From DASRRB01 sp036732755 (GTDB taxonomy: Bacteria; Planctomycetota; B15-G4; SIAN01): a stretch of 27,997 bases of DNA. Shown piece by piece: positions 8,901-15,638 of the stretch. How positions within the stretch are numbered: the stretch's first letter is position 1; the number at the start of each line of letters is the position of its first letter. The DNA lies in NCBI GenBank assembly GCA_036732755.1, contig DAINBU010000061.1, positions 1 through 27,997 of the forward strand. The letters are read 5' to 3'. Below the pieces are notes generated by a model. The model had not been told where the DNA came from and made no database searches. It was given only the letters and a program-made list of their open reading frames with translations. Both the position numbers and the translations under genes were made by a program.

Positions 8901-10397
8901 CTACTCGAAGATCACCGTTTCCACCGCGCTCGCGGCGACCTTGCCGCGCGCGTCGATCGCGAAGCCGAGGTAGTCGAGCGTGAGGCCCGCGAGCCCGGCC
9001 GGGATCGTCACCTGGTATCCGATCGTCCCCGTCGCATCGAACGTCGTCGGACCGAGGATCGGCAGGAAGAGCGGGATGCCGTTCACGCCGACGAGAGCGA
9101 TGAGGCCGAGGTTCCCGGCGATCCCGCTGCGCAGCGTCTTGCCGAACGTCTCGCCCGCGACGGCCACGATCGGCGACGCGTCGAGGAAGAAGTCGTTGCC
9201 GGAGTGCAAGACGGCCGCCTGGCTGAAACGATCCGGCCCCATCAGCAGGTCGTCGCGCCCGTCGCCGTTCACGTCGGGAAGCCCGACGACCATCGGCCCG
9301 CGCGCCAGGTCGAACTGCTCGAAGGTGTAGAGCGGGAGCTGCGTGCGGCCGTCGTAGAGCCACACCGATCCGGCGGAATGGGCCCCGAGATCCTGCGTCG
9401 AGCCGAGCGCGAAGTCGCCCGACCCGTCGCCGTTCGCGTCGCCCGCGCTCGTCACTTCGGTCCAGCGCTTCTTCGCCGCCGACGGGAGCGTCGCGACGAT
9501 CGAGCCGTCAGCGCCGGAGACCATCCATGCGATCTCCCGGTCGGGCAGCGTCGACTGCGTCTTGGTGCCGAGCACGACGTAGTCGGTGATCCCGTCGCCG
9601 GTGAAGTCGCGACAGACGGCGAAGTCGACGCCGAATCCGAAGTACCCCGCCGGCGCGTCGTACTCGGCCAGAACGCTGCCCGTCGTGGGCGAGAAGACCT
9701 TCACGTACCCGTAGTACGCCGGACTCGAGAGCGGATCGCTGACGGCCAGCTCGTCGATGCCGTCGCCGTCCTGGTCGGGCGCGCGCGCCAGCGCCGCGCC
9801 GAGGAAGCCGCCGCCGCCCGGCGTGGACAGCGTGAGCAGGACCGAGCCGTCCGCGCCGGAGCAGAGCTCGACGTAGCCGTCGCCGAAGCCGCCGACGCCG
9901 AGCTTCGCTCCGGTCGCGGCGAAGTCGGGCACGCCGTCGCCGTCGACGTCGCCGAGGCCGACGACCTCGATGCCGAAGGTCGTGCTGGCGTGGCCGCTTT
10001 GCGACGCGAGGAGGGCGCCGGTCGCCGACGACACGACCTCCGTCGCCGAACCCGTTCCGACCAGGAGGTCGTCGCGGCCGTCACCGTCGACGTCGCCCGC
10101 GCTCCCGATCGCGTAGATCTGGGTGTAGCCGCGGTCGATGAGGATCTGCTGCGCGCCGGTGACGCTCGAGCGGAGGTCGACGACGAAGTCGACGCTGCCG
10201 TTGAACAGGACGCGCGCGATCGCGACGTCGGCCCGCCCGTCGCCGTCGACGTCTCCGAGCGCGGCGATCCGGTAGGTGCTGATGAACGCGCCCGGATCGG
10301 ACCAGCTCTGCAGCACGGCCTGCCCCGAAGCGGCAGGGGCGAACGCCGCGAACGCGAGCGACGCACCCAGGAACGGGAAGCGGGCACGGTGAAACAT
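8901..10397 (-). CDS. Secreted FG-GAP/VCBS repeat (integrin-alpha-like) protein
   Basis: This is a predicted exported beta-propeller protein of 498 residues. ATG 10397 follows an excellent ribosome site (AAGGAGG, 10409-10403, six bases away) and opens a signal peptide (MFHRARFPFLGASLAFAAFA, cleavage near residue 26). Seven calcium-loop-like FG-GAP motifs follow: GDVDGDGRADVAIA, GDVDGDGRDDLLVG, GDVDGDGVPDFAATG, DQDGDGIDELAVSD, DFTGDGITDYVVLG, GDANGDGSGDFALG and DVNGDGRDDLLMG. The last about 90 residues (from SPIVAVAGETFG) are a separate C-terminal module with FDATG and IPAGLAGLTLDYLGFAID. They resemble the end of the Asp-box protein at 3955-5640 and may be a shared surface or sorting domain. 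The frame extends upstream of 10397, but that part is the antisense of the amidohydrolase gene and was rejected. The biological role is unknown; such proteins usually bind other molecules on the cell surface. Confidence 0.88.
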   Translation of the reverse strand: MFHRARFPFLGASLAFAAFAPAASGQAVLQSWSDPGAFISTYRIAALGDVDGDGRADVAIARVLFNGSVDFVVDLRSSVTGAQQILIDRGYTQIYAIGSAGDVDGDGRDDLLVGTGSATEVVSSATGALLASQSGHASTTFGIEVVGLGDVDGDGVPDFAATGAKLGVGGFGDGYVELCSGADGSVLLTLSTPGGGGFLGAALARAPDQDGDGIDELAVSDPLSSPAYYGYVKVFSPTTGSVLAEYDAPAGYFGFGVDFAVCRDFTGDGITDYVVLGTKTQSTLPDREIAWMVSGADGSIVATLPSAAKKRWTEVTSAGDANGDGSGDFALGSTQDLGAHSAGSVWLYDGRTQLPLYTFEQFDLARGPMVVGLPDVNGDGRDDLLMGPDRFSQAAVLHSGNDFFLDASPIVAVAGETFGKTLRSGIAGNLGLIALVGVNGIPLFLPILGPTTFDATGTIGYQVTIPAGLAGLTLDYLGFAIDARGKVAASAVETVIFE

Positions 10398-10455
10398 CGG
10401 ATCCTCCTTCCCAGGCTCCGGCGCTCCGGGGTAGCGCGGATCCAAAGATCGACAA

Positions 10456-10467
10456 GCGCGGCCGCGC
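10456..10467 (-). terminator. Possible terminator stem after the amidohydrolase gene
   Basis: GCGCGGCCGCGC is a perfect 12-base palindrome seven bases beyond the stop of the leftward amidohydrolase gene. On that strand it is followed by the moderately T-rich TTGTCGATCTTT. The T-tract is imperfect, so this is a weak call. It would separate the amidohydrolase from the FG-GAP gene, which has its own strong ribosome site. Confidence 0.3.
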
Positions 10468-10474
10468 GCGGGGC

Positions 10475-12457
10475 TCACTCGAAGCGGATCGAGTCGATCT
10501 CGAGCTCGAAGTCGCCCAGCCCCGTCTTGGCGCCGGGGCTGACGCGCGCCGAGAGCTCGAGCCCCTTCACGTCGTTCCAGGCGACCGGGACCGCCTTGCC
10601 GAACCCGATCTGCTTGAACGACGCGAGCGGGACGCGGAGCTCCTGCCAGTCGTCCGTCACGGCGATCGTGGCGCGGGGGTGGTCGTAGTCGAGCACCGCG
10701 GCTCTCTGGATCGACAACGAGTAGGAGCGCGGCGTCCCGCGCGCGCGCACGACGATTCCCTTCATGGCGGTGGCGTCGGCGAGCTGCTTGTCCTGGGGAT
10801 CCCACTGGACCGTGACGCCCGCGAACGGCCCGTAGGCGAACCCCTCCGCCAGCGCGCCCGTGATGCGCAGCACGCTCCCGTCGCCGCCGTCGCCGATCTC
10901 GAACTTCGCGGTCGAGCGGCCGCCCGGCGCGACCGAGTCGGTCGACGCGGTCCACGAGCCGCCCCAGTTCGAGACGAAGTCGCCGTCCTCGAAGTCGTCG
11001 ACGAGGTCGGAGATCTCGGTCCCGACCGCGCGTGTCTTCGCCGGCCGGTCGAGCTCCGCGTTCTTCTTGCGCATCGCCCCGCGATCGAGCTCGACGCCAC
11101 CCTTGAAGACGTGGCGGATACTCCAAACCGCGTCGATCTGCTGGGTCGGATCGCCCGCGACGACGGTGATGTCGGCGAGCTTGCCGGGCGCGAGCGACCC
11201 GGCCTCCTTCTCGATGCGGAGGATGCGCGCCGATTCGAGCGTCGCGCAGCGCAGCGCCTCGCCCGGCTTCATCCCTGCCTCGACGTAGAGGGCGAGCTCC
11301 ACGAGCAGCGACGGCCCGTGCGGCGTCTGCGGATTGCCGGCGTCGGTGCCGGTGCCGACGCGCACGCCCGCGCGCGCGAGCTTCATCAGGTTCTGGAAGA
11401 AGCGCTTCTCGTCGTACTCCTTCCAGTCGAGCGCCCAGCTGGAGTTCGGCGCGGCGAGGGCGCGGCCGAGGTCGGGGTGGACGAGGCCGTCGAGGCGCTC
11501 CGCGCTGTAGGGGCCTTTGCCGACGTTGATGCGGTTGGGGCCGACCACGACGGAGAGCGTCGGCACGTAGGCGGTGCCGTGCTCCTTCATGAGATTGATG
11601 AGCTCGTCGTCGACGTCACCGACGTAGACGCCGTGCGCGAGCACGTCGGCGCCGGCGCGCACCGCCGCCTTCGCCTCGGCGAGCGTCCAGGCGTGGACGA
11701 AGAGCGGCAGCTTCGCCGCGTGCGTCTGCTTCGCGATCTCGGCGAGCGTCGCCTCTTCGAGCGTCGGGAGCTTCGGCAGCGTCGCCCACCCGCCGTGCTC
11801 GAGCACCCCCTTCACGACGTCGGGCTTCCACGGGAGCAGCTTCGCGAAGCGCTCCCCCACCTGCGCGAGGCTGGTGACCGTGTTGCACTCGATCCCGATC
11901 TGCGTCGGATGGCCGCCCGGCACGGTGAACGCCGCGCCCGCCGCCGACAGCCGCGCGATCTTCGGGTCGATCTTCGAGAGGTCGCGCAGCGGGAAGACCG
12001 ATTCGGCCAGGTTGTGCAGGTCGACGACGTGCGTCACGCCGAAGGCGAGGTCGGTCGCGAGGTTCTCCGACGCGTCGAAGAACAGCCGGGACGTGCTCCC
12101 GGCTCCCGGCACCGCGACGTGCGCGTGCAGGTCGAAGAAACCGGGCAGCAGCGTCGCGTCGCCGACGTCGACGACCTTCGCGCCCGCCGGCAGCGCGGCG
12201 TTCGCCGGTTTCTCGCCGACGATCCGCTCGCCCGCGATCCAGAGCTGGCCGTTCGGGCGCACGGTCGCCGACTCGGCGTCGAAGAGCTTCCCGCCGCGCA
12301 GGACGAGCGTGGGCTTGGCTTGCGGTGCGGTCGGCGGCGCGGCCGGAGGCGCGGTTTGCGGCTCAGGGGCAGCTGGTTTCGCAGGTGCAGGTTGCTGCGC
12401 GAAGGCGGCGGACGAGAGGGCGAGGGACAGGAAGGCGAAGCGCGTCGCGAGCTGCAT
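10475..12457 (-). CDS. Exported amidohydrolase fused to a CIA30-like domain
   Basis: This 660-residue protein starts with a signal peptide (MQLATRFAFLSLALSSAAFAQ) and an Ala/Pro/Gln-rich linker (to about 55). The amidohydrolase part (about 58-460) carries the metal-binding FDLHAHV near residue 107, a later histidine in LFVHAWTLAEAKAAV, HGVYVGDVDDE, and the metal-ligand aspartate in GTGTDAGNPQTPHG (about 371). It ends with the typical LAPGKLADITVVAGDP strand, so the metal site looks complete. The closest general type is the imidazolonepropionase-like group; the substrate is unknown. From about residue 482 (LVDDFEDGDFVSNWGGSW) to the end lies a jelly-roll domain like CIA30 (complex I intermediate-associated protein 30), ending FELEIDSIRFE. 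ATG 12457 has a GGGAG site and lies 20 bases after the stop of the DUF4287-type gene, suggesting co-transcription. The protein probably acts in the periplasm; the CIA30 part may bind carbohydrate or the enzyme's partner (inference). Confidence 0.88.
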   Translation of the reverse strand: MQLATRFAFLSLALSSAAFAQQPAPAKPAAPEPQTAPPAAPPTAPQAKPTLVLRGGKLFDAESATVRPNGQLWIAGERIVGEKPANAALPAGAKVVDVGDATLLPGFFDLHAHVAVPGAGSTSRLFFDASENLATDLAFGVTHVVDLHNLAESVFPLRDLSKIDPKIARLSAAGAAFTVPGGHPTQIGIECNTVTSLAQVGERFAKLLPWKPDVVKGVLEHGGWATLPKLPTLEEATLAEIAKQTHAAKLPLFVHAWTLAEAKAAVRAGADVLAHGVYVGDVDDELINLMKEHGTAYVPTLSVVVGPNRINVGKGPYSAERLDGLVHPDLGRALAAPNSSWALDWKEYDEKRFFQNLMKLARAGVRVGTGTDAGNPQTPHGPSLLVELALYVEAGMKPGEALRCATLESARILRIEKEAGSLAPGKLADITVVAGDPTQQIDAVWSIRHVFKGGVELDRGAMRKKNAELDRPAKTRAVGTEISDLVDDFEDGDFVSNWGGSWTASTDSVAPGGRSTAKFEIGDGGDGSVLRITGALAEGFAYGPFAGVTVQWDPQDKQLADATAMKGIVVRARGTPRSYSLSIQRAAVLDYDHPRATIAVTDDWQELRVPLASFKQIGFGKAVPVAWNDVKGLELSARVSPGAKTGLGDFELEIDSIRFE

Positions 12458-12477
12458 GGCCCGACTCCCGCCGCGCG

Positions 12478-13080
12478 TCACGCGTCGCGCTCGTAGGCGA
12501 CCTTCAGCCAGCGCTCGACGGTGGCGTCGATGTCGCCGGGCCGGGTCACCTCGATGCGGTGCGTGATGCGGTCCTTCTTCGCGAAGCCGCCCGTTTCGAT
12601 CAGGCGGCCCTTTGCAGGGATCTTCTTCGGATCACCGAGCGCGAAGCCGACGTCGATGCGCGTCAGCGTCGTGGGCTTGAGCTGCGCGAAGACGTGCTTG
12701 CGGAAGAGCGGGACGATCGTCGCGCACGGACACGCCTTCACGTCGGACGCGACGGAGAGGCCGAGGTCGAGCAGCCTCTCGTAGAGCGGCACGAGGGCCG
12801 CCTTCTTCGTGAACATCGAATTCACGAGCGCGTCGGGATCGTAGGCCGCCGCGCCGGTCCCGCCGTCGCACTCCTCGGCGACCCAGCGCGCGTAGTCGGT
12901 CGTGAGCGCGTGCTTGGACTTGAGCCACTCGATGCGTTCGCGGACGGTTCCGAGCTTCTGCTTGCGCGCAAGCGCGACCCACTGCTCGAGGGACTTGCCG
13001 GTGCGCGAGGCGAGGTTGTCGCGGTAGGCCTGCTCGCGGGCGAAGCCGGGGTGGAGGCTGTAGCGGGAGGACTTCTTCAT
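12478..13080 (-). CDS. DUF4287/DUF5655-type protein
   Basis: This is a 200-residue cytoplasmic protein of unknown function. The N-terminal part (about 15-75; REQAYRDNLASRTGKSLEQW, VRERIEWLKSKHALTTDYARW) matches the short helical DUF4287 pattern. The rest (about 85-195; LVPLYERLLDLGLSVASDVK, CPCATIVPLFRKHVFAQLKP, TRIDVGFALG) matches the DUF5655 pattern of a compact alpha/beta domain, a combination known from many bacteria. ATG 13080 (MKKSSRYSLHPGFA) was chosen; the frame continues upstream but loses coding character. The upstream 132 bases separate it from a rightward gene and include an A/T-run (TAAAAAAA on the plus strand, about 13154-13161) that may contribute to a divergent promoter. The stop is 20 bases before the amidohydrolase start. 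Confidence 0.82.
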   Translation of the reverse strand: MKKSSRYSLHPGFAREQAYRDNLASRTGKSLEQWVALARKQKLGTVRERIEWLKSKHALTTDYARWVAEECDGGTGAAAYDPDALVNSMFTKKAALVPLYERLLDLGLSVASDVKACPCATIVPLFRKHVFAQLKPTTLTRIDVGFALGDPKKIPAKGRLIETGGFAKKDRITHRIEVTRPGDIDATVERWLKVAYERDA

Positions 13081-13212
13081 CGGCGGCTCCGACGCGAGGC
13101 GTGCGGGGCGGGAGGATACGCGCGACCGGCGAGGGCGGTTCGAGGGGCGGAGGGTAAAAAAAGGCTCGAAGGACGGGACACGCACTGCAATCGGCGCATT
13201 CGGGGCGGCGCG

Positions 13213-13653
13213 ATGAAGTACGAGGTTCCTCGGAAGCGACGGCTTCGCTGGCGCGAGAGAGTTCGCCGGCCGCGATTCATCGCGGCGGGCGTGATCTTGG
13301 TGGCTTTGGTCGGATGGCACTTCGTGCCGGCGTGGCGGCAGCACGTGCTCGAATCGGCCCTCGACGGTCTCAAGTCGTATCGGCGCGCGCACGGCCGCTT
13401 TCCGAGGTCGCAGGCGGAGCTCGACGAAGCGCTCGACGAACGCGCGCTCGCGCGGTGGGGTTGCTTCGTCGCGTACCACGTCGGTCCCGACTGGGACTCC
13501 TACACGGTCACCTATCGCGACTACGACGGCGGCAAGAGCTGCACGCTGCACTTCAACCACAACTGCTTCTGCGACTTCCCCGACGCCAGCCGCTACGAAG
13601 CCAGCCTCGAATCCGAAAGCACCCGCGTCGACTGGGGCTCGTGGTGCGACTAG
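13213..13653 (+). CDS. Membrane-anchored small protein, pseudopilin-like in its C-terminal half
   Basis: From ATG 13213 the protein has 146 residues: a very basic N-terminus (MKYEVPRKRRLRWRERVRRP), one membrane helix (FIAAGVILVALVGWHFVPAW, about 22-41) and an outside domain. The segment LKSYRRAHGRFPRSQAELDE (about 54-73) resembles the pattern after the helix in type II secretion G-like pseudopilins, where an alpha helix is followed by G-x-(F/Y)-P. A prepilin-peptidase site is not evident, so it is not a classical pseudopilin. The C-terminal part is cysteine-rich (CFVAYH, SCTLHF, CFCDF, SWC), suggesting disulfides outside the cytoplasm. The ribosome site is weak. Function is unknown; it stands alone on this strand. 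Confidence 0.7.
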   Translation: MKYEVPRKRRLRWRERVRRPRFIAAGVILVALVGWHFVPAWRQHVLESALDGLKSYRRAHGRFPRSQAELDEALDERALARWGCFVAYHVGPDWDSYTVTYRDYDGGKSCTLHFNHNCFCDFPDASRYEASLESESTRVDWGSWCD

Positions 13654-13813
13654 GTCTCGGCGCTGCGCTTCATCGAGGAAGAAGCTGGCAGCATCGACGA
13701 GAAAGGAGGACGTGATCCAGGCGAAGATTTGCGCCGGCAAGTACATCCTCCTCGGCATGCCGTGGACGGAGAACTGAATCCGTCACGAGAACCGGTCCCG
13801 CAAGTCCCTCCTG

Positions 13814-13993
13814 ATGACCGCTTGGCGAGAGCTACCCAACCGGGCCAGGATCGAGGTCAACCTCTACGAGAGCGATGCGCCCGAAATGGAAGAGGCAAAT
13901 CGCGAGTTCCGGTCGATCCAAGACCGGCGCGTGAACGAGGTCGAGCAGAACTTCCGGGACCACGGCCTCGTGATCGATCGGCCGTCGAAGTAG
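13814..13993 (+). CDS. Possible small or decayed gene
   Basis: No family was recognised. From ATG 13814 to TAG 13993 there are 59 codons with strong G/C third positions encoding a helical, acidic peptide (IEVNLYESDAPEMEEANREF). Without the preceding TGA (about 13769-13771) the same frame would extend back through AGKYILLGMPWTEN to about GTG 13712, where AAGGAGG sits too close to the codon. Further left, coding-like sequence is in another frame (ALRFIEEEAGSIDEKGG, from about 13660). The whole 13654-13993 stretch thus looks like one gene broken by a frameshift and a stop. A genuine 59-residue gene is possible but has no good ribosome site. Nothing else is seen between 13654 and 14018. Confidence 0.3.
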   Translation: MTAWRELPNRARIEVNLYESDAPEMEEANREFRSIQDRRVNEVEQNFRDHGLVIDRPSK

Positions 13994-14018
13994 GGACCGC
14001 CCTCTTCCGGCGGCCGCG

Positions 14019-14672
14019 TCAGGCGGGAGTGCTCGAAGGTCTCGAGGCTCGAGCGAGTTCGCGGCGCAGTCGCGCGATCTCGTCGGTGCGTCGCGAGATG
14101 GCCTGGTGGAAGCCGACGCGTTCGAAGGCAACGAGGACGGCGAGGGCGACGGCGAAGAACTTGGGCGCGAGACCGAGCATGCCGAACCAGTCCGTGGGTC
14201 GATCGGGGCTCGAGAAGGCAATCATCACGACCCAGAGCAGCAGGGCCGCGAGCCACTTTGCAAGTTGCGCGGTCGGTGTCGACGTGCTCAGGAACTCCGC
14301 AGAGCGAGGATTCCGCGTCGTTCGCTTCGGATTGAACGTCGCTGCCTCGGTCTGCGGTGCGAGGTCCGGCGACGTCTGCTCCGAGACACCTTCGAGGATC
14401 CGGCGACGTTCCTCCTCGAGAGCGGCCAGCCGGCGACGGAAGAAGTGGTGTCCGATGCCGCTGGACACGACGAAAGCCAACAGGATCCAGGCCAGTGGGT
14501 CCGCGCCTCTCGCGTCGGTGATCGCCGACAGACCCCAGCATCCGAGTCCGAACGCGAGCAGGACGAGGAACAGCGCCGCCGGTCGCCGCGACGCGACTGC
14601 GAGGACCCAGCACTCGGGCAGGCGACGGATCGATCCAGCGCGTCCGTCGGCGCTGTCCGCGCTCGTCGCCAT
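14019..14672 (-). CDS. Four-helix integral membrane protein with C-terminal coiled coil
   Basis: No family was recognised. The 217-residue protein has membrane helices at about 31-51 (PAALFLVLLAFGLGCWGLSAI), 59-78 (PLAWILLAFVVSSGIGHHFF), 139-154 (KWLAALLLWVVMIAFS) and 162-186 (WFGMLGLAPKFFAVALAVLV). Between helices 2 and 3 lies a charged loop with a short heptad-like stretch (RRRLAALEEERRRILEG). The C-terminus is another short coiled coil (RRTDEIARLRRELARAS). The hydrophobic pairs suggest two hairpins with both ends and the long loop on the cytoplasmic side. ATG 14672 has a strong ribosome site (GAGGAGG, 14685-14679). That site lies inside a 22-codon reading frame ending directly at this ATG, so translation could be coupled. 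Function unknown. Confidence 0.75.
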   Translation of the reverse strand: MATSADSADGRAGSIRRLPECWVLAVASRRPAALFLVLLAFGLGCWGLSAITDARGADPLAWILLAFVVSSGIGHHFFRRRLAALEEERRRILEGVSEQTSPDLAPQTEAATFNPKRTTRNPRSAEFLSTSTPTAQLAKWLAALLLWVVMIAFSSPDRPTDWFGMLGLAPKFFAVALAVLVAFERVGFHQAISRRTDEIARLRRELARASRPSSTPA

Positions 14673-14741
14673 TCAAGACCTCCTCAAAGCAGCGCGCGGC
14701 GCGCCGCCGAAGAGTCCCAGGGCGATTCCGAGAGCGTGCAT
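14673..14741 (-). CDS. Possible 22-residue leader peptide
   Basis: ATG 14741 opens a 22-codon frame (MHALGIALGLFGGAPRAALR...) preceded by GGGAG. Its TGA directly abuts the ATG of the membrane protein gene, and its last arginine codons form that gene's ribosome site. This could be an upstream frame for translational coupling, or chance. The remaining stretch up to 14876 shows no other recognisable feature. Confidence 0.2.
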   Translation of the reverse strand: MHALGIALGLFGGAPRAALRRS

Positions 14742-14876
14742 CACCGCGTGCTCCCGTGCGACGCTGGAACCGCGTGATACTCGATGTGGCCGCGCGATCC
14801 GACGGCCGGATCCGGGAGTCAACGTCGCTGATGCGTCCCGTGGTTCATCAATCCGCGCGTCGAGGCCTCGCGCCGC

Positions 14877-15110
14877 CTAGTCGCTCAGGAGCTCCGCGAC
14901 CTGCTCCCACGTGCGCCGACGCAGGTACTTCCCGTTGCCCGGCCGCCAGCGCAGCCCGCCGTTGCTCACGAGCAGCGTGCCCAGGCGGCCGCCCTTCTTG
15001 GACCACTTCTTCCACACGCGGAACTCGAGGCCGTTCTTGTCGATGTCGATGCTCTGCAGGACCCGCGCGTTCACCCAGTTCGTCGGTCGGCCTGGCTGAC
15101 GTCCACGCAT
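14877..15110 (-). CDS. Small basic hypothetical protein (77 aa)
   Basis: The 77-residue protein is strongly basic and tryptophan-rich. It contains DIDKNGLEFRVWKKWSKKGGRLGTLLVSNGGLRWRPG-like beta strands, here shown as KNGLEFRVWKKW (about 25-36) and GTLLVSNGGLRWRPG (about 44-58), followed by a helix-like end (RRRTWEQVAELLSD). Small proteins with the same G-T-L-x-V-S-x-G-G-(L/I)-x-W core are, to my knowledge, common in planctomycete-type genomes; their function is unknown and no assignment is made. ATG 15110 lies 10 bases after the stop of the cytochrome b562-like gene with GAGAG as ribosome site, so it appears to be the last gene of the leftward operon. Confidence 0.65.
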   Translation of the reverse strand: MRGRQPGRPTNWVNARVLQSIDIDKNGLEFRVWKKWSKKGGRLGTLLVSNGGLRWRPGNGKYLRRRTWEQVAELLSD

Positions 15111-15120
15111 GTCGAGGCTC

Positions 15121-15627
15121 TCACTCGTTCGTGAACCGGTTGTGCCCCTCGTCCTCCATCGACTCGAGCTTCTTGTGGAGCGCGACCGCCCTTTCGGTCT
15201 CGCCGTCGAGCACCGCGACCTCGAGGTTGGTGAACTCGATCAGGAGGGCGGCGATGCCCTTCTTGTAGTCGCGGAGGAAGGCGGCGCGCTCGCCTTCGGG
15301 GATGGAAGGGGTCATCTTCGGGGCGAGGAGCTTCGACGCGAGGCACGCCTGCTGGGCGTTGGTGATCTCGGTGAGGCAGGCGTCCCGCTGCGCCGGGTCG
15401 CGCACGCCGCGCTTGAGCATGTGCAGCGCGGCGTCGATGCGCTCCATCTGCTGCGCGAGCGGGGTGTCGCCTTCGTCGTGGCCCTTCTTTTTCTCGGCGC
15501 GGGACTTCGGCGCGTCCGGCTTCGGGTCGGACTTCGCCTCCTGGACGGTCGGTCCGAGCGCGAGCGACGCGGCGATCAGGAAGACGAGCAGCGACACGCA
15601 CGTCGCGGGACGGCGGAGCCTTCGCAT
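15121..15627 (-). CDS. Exported cytochrome b562-like four-helix protein
   Basis: This 168-residue protein has a signal peptide or anchor (MRRLRRPATCVSLLVFLIAA, to about 26), a Lys/Asp-rich linker (27-54) and an all-helical domain. The domain matches the cytochrome b562 layout: an early methionine in LAQQMERIDAALHML (M61) and a late histidine in EDEGHNRFTNE (H162), 101 residues apart. In E. coli b562 the two axial heme ligands, Met and His, are 95 residues apart near the two ends. There is no CxxCH, so heme would be non-covalent. A periplasmic electron carrier is the suggested role; heme binding is inferred, and some relatives may lack heme. ATG 15627 has a strong GAGAGGAG site and lies 11 bases after the stop of the exported Gfo/Idh/MocA gene, clearly one operon, which makes a redox partnership plausible. 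Confidence 0.65.
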   Translation of the reverse strand: MRRLRRPATCVSLLVFLIAASLALGPTVQEAKSDPKPDAPKSRAEKKKGHDEGDTPLAQQMERIDAALHMLKRGVRDPAQRDACLTEITNAQQACLASKLLAPKMTPSIPEGERAAFLRDYKKGIAALLIEFTNLEVAVLDGETERAVALHKKLESMEDEGHNRFTNE

Positions 15628-15638
15628 GGTCGCTCCTC

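Noticed and set aside
10398..11126. Upstream extension of the FG-GAP protein to an ATG at 11126
   Set aside because: The extra residues are Arg/Gly-rich shadow sequence of the amidohydrolase gene on the same strand in another frame. A strong ribosome site and signal peptide mark ATG 10397 as the start.
13712..13771. TGA at about 13769-13771 as a selenocysteine codon
   Set aside because: No SECIS-like hairpin was evident and the flanking frame lacks a recognisable selenoprotein motif; decay is the simpler explanation.
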